Positions 61,561 to 64,000 of a stretch of DNA of 64,000 nucleotides are shown in pieces. Numbering within the stretch: position 1 is the stretch's first letter; every line of letters starts with the position of its first letter. Origin of the DNA: Epinephelus fuscoguttatus (lineage: Eukaryota; Chordata; Actinopteri; Perciformes; Serranidae); NCBI RefSeq assembly GCF_011397635.1, contig NC_064771.1, positions 16,245,379-16,309,378 of the forward strand. The letters are read 5' to 3'. The notes under the pieces are model-generated. The model did not search any database and was not told the DNA's origin. It worked only from the letters and a program-made list of their open reading frames with translations. A program made the position numbers and the translations under genes.

Positions 61561-62559
61561 GAAAACTCACATAGTCTGGGCACTCAGAGATAATCAGAGA
61601 TAATGTATGAATATATATTTGTGTGCATAACCCATTTATACAACATAAACAATGTAATAGACATATCAAACAGGCCCAGTGCATGTCAGAGTACCACACG
61701 GTTAAAGATGAGACCAAGAAGTCAGTATTCCGTGATATTTGGGGAACTGTACATTGTCTGCTACCATGAAGAAAGACTGCCATGTTTCATAGAGAAATAT
61801 TATTAATTGTATGCATCTAAAAATAAAACAGTCTTCTTGACTATAAACATACTATAAGCAATTTTAGGAGAATTTCTCATCTGTCTCGTCAGCAGATCAA
61901 TGAATAAATGAATTTAACAACAAAATAACATCTGATATCTTTGTCCAGAAAATCCCTTAGGTTAATATATTACATTAACTTTCATATTTAATACATTTTT
62001 TAAAATGTGTAATTCTATTTTATTTAATTTTTATTCTGTTTTGTTTTATTTATTGATTTTTTCTATTTTTTTATTTGCATTATAGTTGTTTGGACTTCAC
62101 ATCAAATGGACTCAAATGCTCACCACTTCCTGTAGACTATTAAATTAAAGCAGTACATTTATGTGTCAGCAGGGAGCCCTGTTGCACTCATGTCAGAGCT
62201 TTTCTCTGCTGAACACCTTCATGCTGCAGCTGGTTGTGACCTCTGCAAAAACATTTAAGCCCGTGTTTGGTTTGCTATTTTTATATAAGATAGAAATATT
62301 TTTCCACCTTACAACATTTATTATATTTTAAAAGACCCACATACGAATTGATTTCAGGGTTAGGAGTTCAAACGTCTGTTCAAACTCCAAATTCAAGGTC
62401 AAAGGGAAAACCTCTGAATTTAATTATTTATTTGTAAGGCTGCTTTGTGTTTGTGAGCACAGCATGTGTGTGCTTGTGTGGAAGAGTACCTACAGGTGTC
62501 CCCTTGGAATTATTCGGTGTCTGGAGGGTTTCTGTTGTCTTGGATGCAGTTTTACTTCA

Positions 62560-62633
62560 GTCAGCCAGAGAGGCAGAGAGGACAGGACCGACGCCCGGCA
62601 GAGAGAAACACAATATCCTCGCTTCAACCTCAG
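62560..62633 (+). other. Probable 5' non-coding exon of the last gene
   Basis: A stretch ending CTTCAACCTCAG at 62633 is followed by a GTAAAC donor. The next acceptor is at 62981-62982, leading into the ATG-bearing exon 62,983-63,179. The 5' limit is not defined. Confidence 0.4.
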
Positions 62634-62975
62634 GTAAACACAAATGATGAGAATGATTTTAAAATGTTAAAACCTGCCTTTCCATATCAGTGAATGTGTT
62701 TGTGTAGGACAGGAAGTTTTCAAACACTCTCAGAGGCCTTTTTTAGAGCAGGACTAGGTGGGGACTTTATAACTGTGTAGATGATTATTAGGAAAAAACG
62801 ACTGCTGTATTCTGACTATTATTGATTTACATGGCTACTTATGGTGAGCATTAAACTCCCTAACCAGCCCTGTAAGCAGCCATGAGACTACACTTTTAAA
62901 ACAACTAGAAAACCATCAGATAAAAATGATATTTTTGCTTCATTTTCTATAGTTTTCCAAGTATCTTTAATTTCA

Positions 62976-63546
<571 letters not shown>

Positions 63547-64000
63547 GTACAGTAATAGATTTTATTCTCTTTAAGTCGTACACTTTAGGAAACTGCAGCC
63601 CTTTGGTACCAAATTGCATTGCCTGCAGGGACTGTCAGAAACTTGCATGGTTGTAAAAATACACACATCTTATCTGGCTTCACTACAAAGCGGCACAAGA
63701 ACAGAGAAAACTAAAATAAAACCGAGGACTAGGAGTAAAGATACTTCTCTCACAGAGTGATAAAAGGAAGTGAAAGACTGAAATACAAACAGTCGACAGA
63801 GAGAGAGACTTCCAGAGAAAACTGGACTCGTCAACATCTGATCTTTTTCCTATCTTGTCTCTCGGGGATCATTTGTTGTAATGCAACACAGCCGACCGGG
63901 TTATTAAACATGAGGCGTGCTGTGTTGTGCTTATTGCCGTTGTGCAAAATGACTTCTTGGAACTGAAGCACTTCCTGCTTGCTGCCATTTGGAAGCACTA
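63547..64000 (+). other. Intronic sequence to the window end
   Basis: No further exon of the last gene or other feature was identified in the final 450 bases. A short open frame at 63,757-63,966 has no recognisable content. Confidence 0.4.

Noticed and set aside
61260-61583. A hydrophobic, Ile/Tyr-rich minus-strand open frame
   Set aside because: It is a translation of simple AAT/AAATA repeats, not a membrane protein gene.

Overview
This window is nuclear DNA from a bony fish, most likely a spiny-rayed teleost. The protein-coding genes are vertebrate genes broken into many short exons with GT-AG introns. The spaces between and within them are AT-rich and packed with teleost-type repeats: MITEs, foldback elements, LINE 3' ends and microsatellites. 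I reconstructed five genes exon by exon with matching splice phases, and two more run off the window edges.

Layout: (1) 100-4,140 (+): last exons and 3' UTR of an unrecognised gene with a basic C-terminus. (2) 4,391-7,230 (-): cox6b, a whole 86-residue cytochrome c oxidase subunit, tail-to-tail with the first gene. (3) 10,834-15,337 (-): fam234a (itfg3), 11 coding exons, 549 residues. (4) 16.4-23.0 kb: a repeat-rich spacer with two LINE remnants and a large inverted repeat. (5) 23,235-30,680 (+): luc7l, 10 exons, 362 residues, head-to-head with fam234a. (6) 30.9-41.5 kb (-): an EPS8-like gene, best match eps8l1, 18 coding exons found, N-terminal exon(s) not found. (7) 41.6-47.9 kb: a higher-order minisatellite, a TTAA-flanked composite transposon and microsatellites. 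(8) 48.0-60.05 kb (+): slc6a16 (NTT5 type), 11 coding exons, 661 residues, long 3' UTR. (9) 62.5 kb to the end (+): start of a small single-pass membrane protein gene that I cannot name.

The genes have unrelated cell roles: respiratory chain, membrane protein, U1 snRNP splicing factor, actin regulator and amino-acid-type transporter. They are not an operon or pathway. From memory, the human counterparts lie on 16p13.3 (LUC7L and FAM234A head-to-head) and 19q13 (COX6B1/2, EPS8L1, SLC6A16), so the window joins two ancestral neighbourhoods. I saw no CRISPR array, no convincing rRNA or tRNA gene and no clear LTR or virus-like element. I found no convincing undescribed system. The items most worth a second look are the two unnamed edge genes, the canonical transport site of fish slc6a16, the nested transposons, the higher-order minisatellite and a long perfect hairpin near 60.95 kb.
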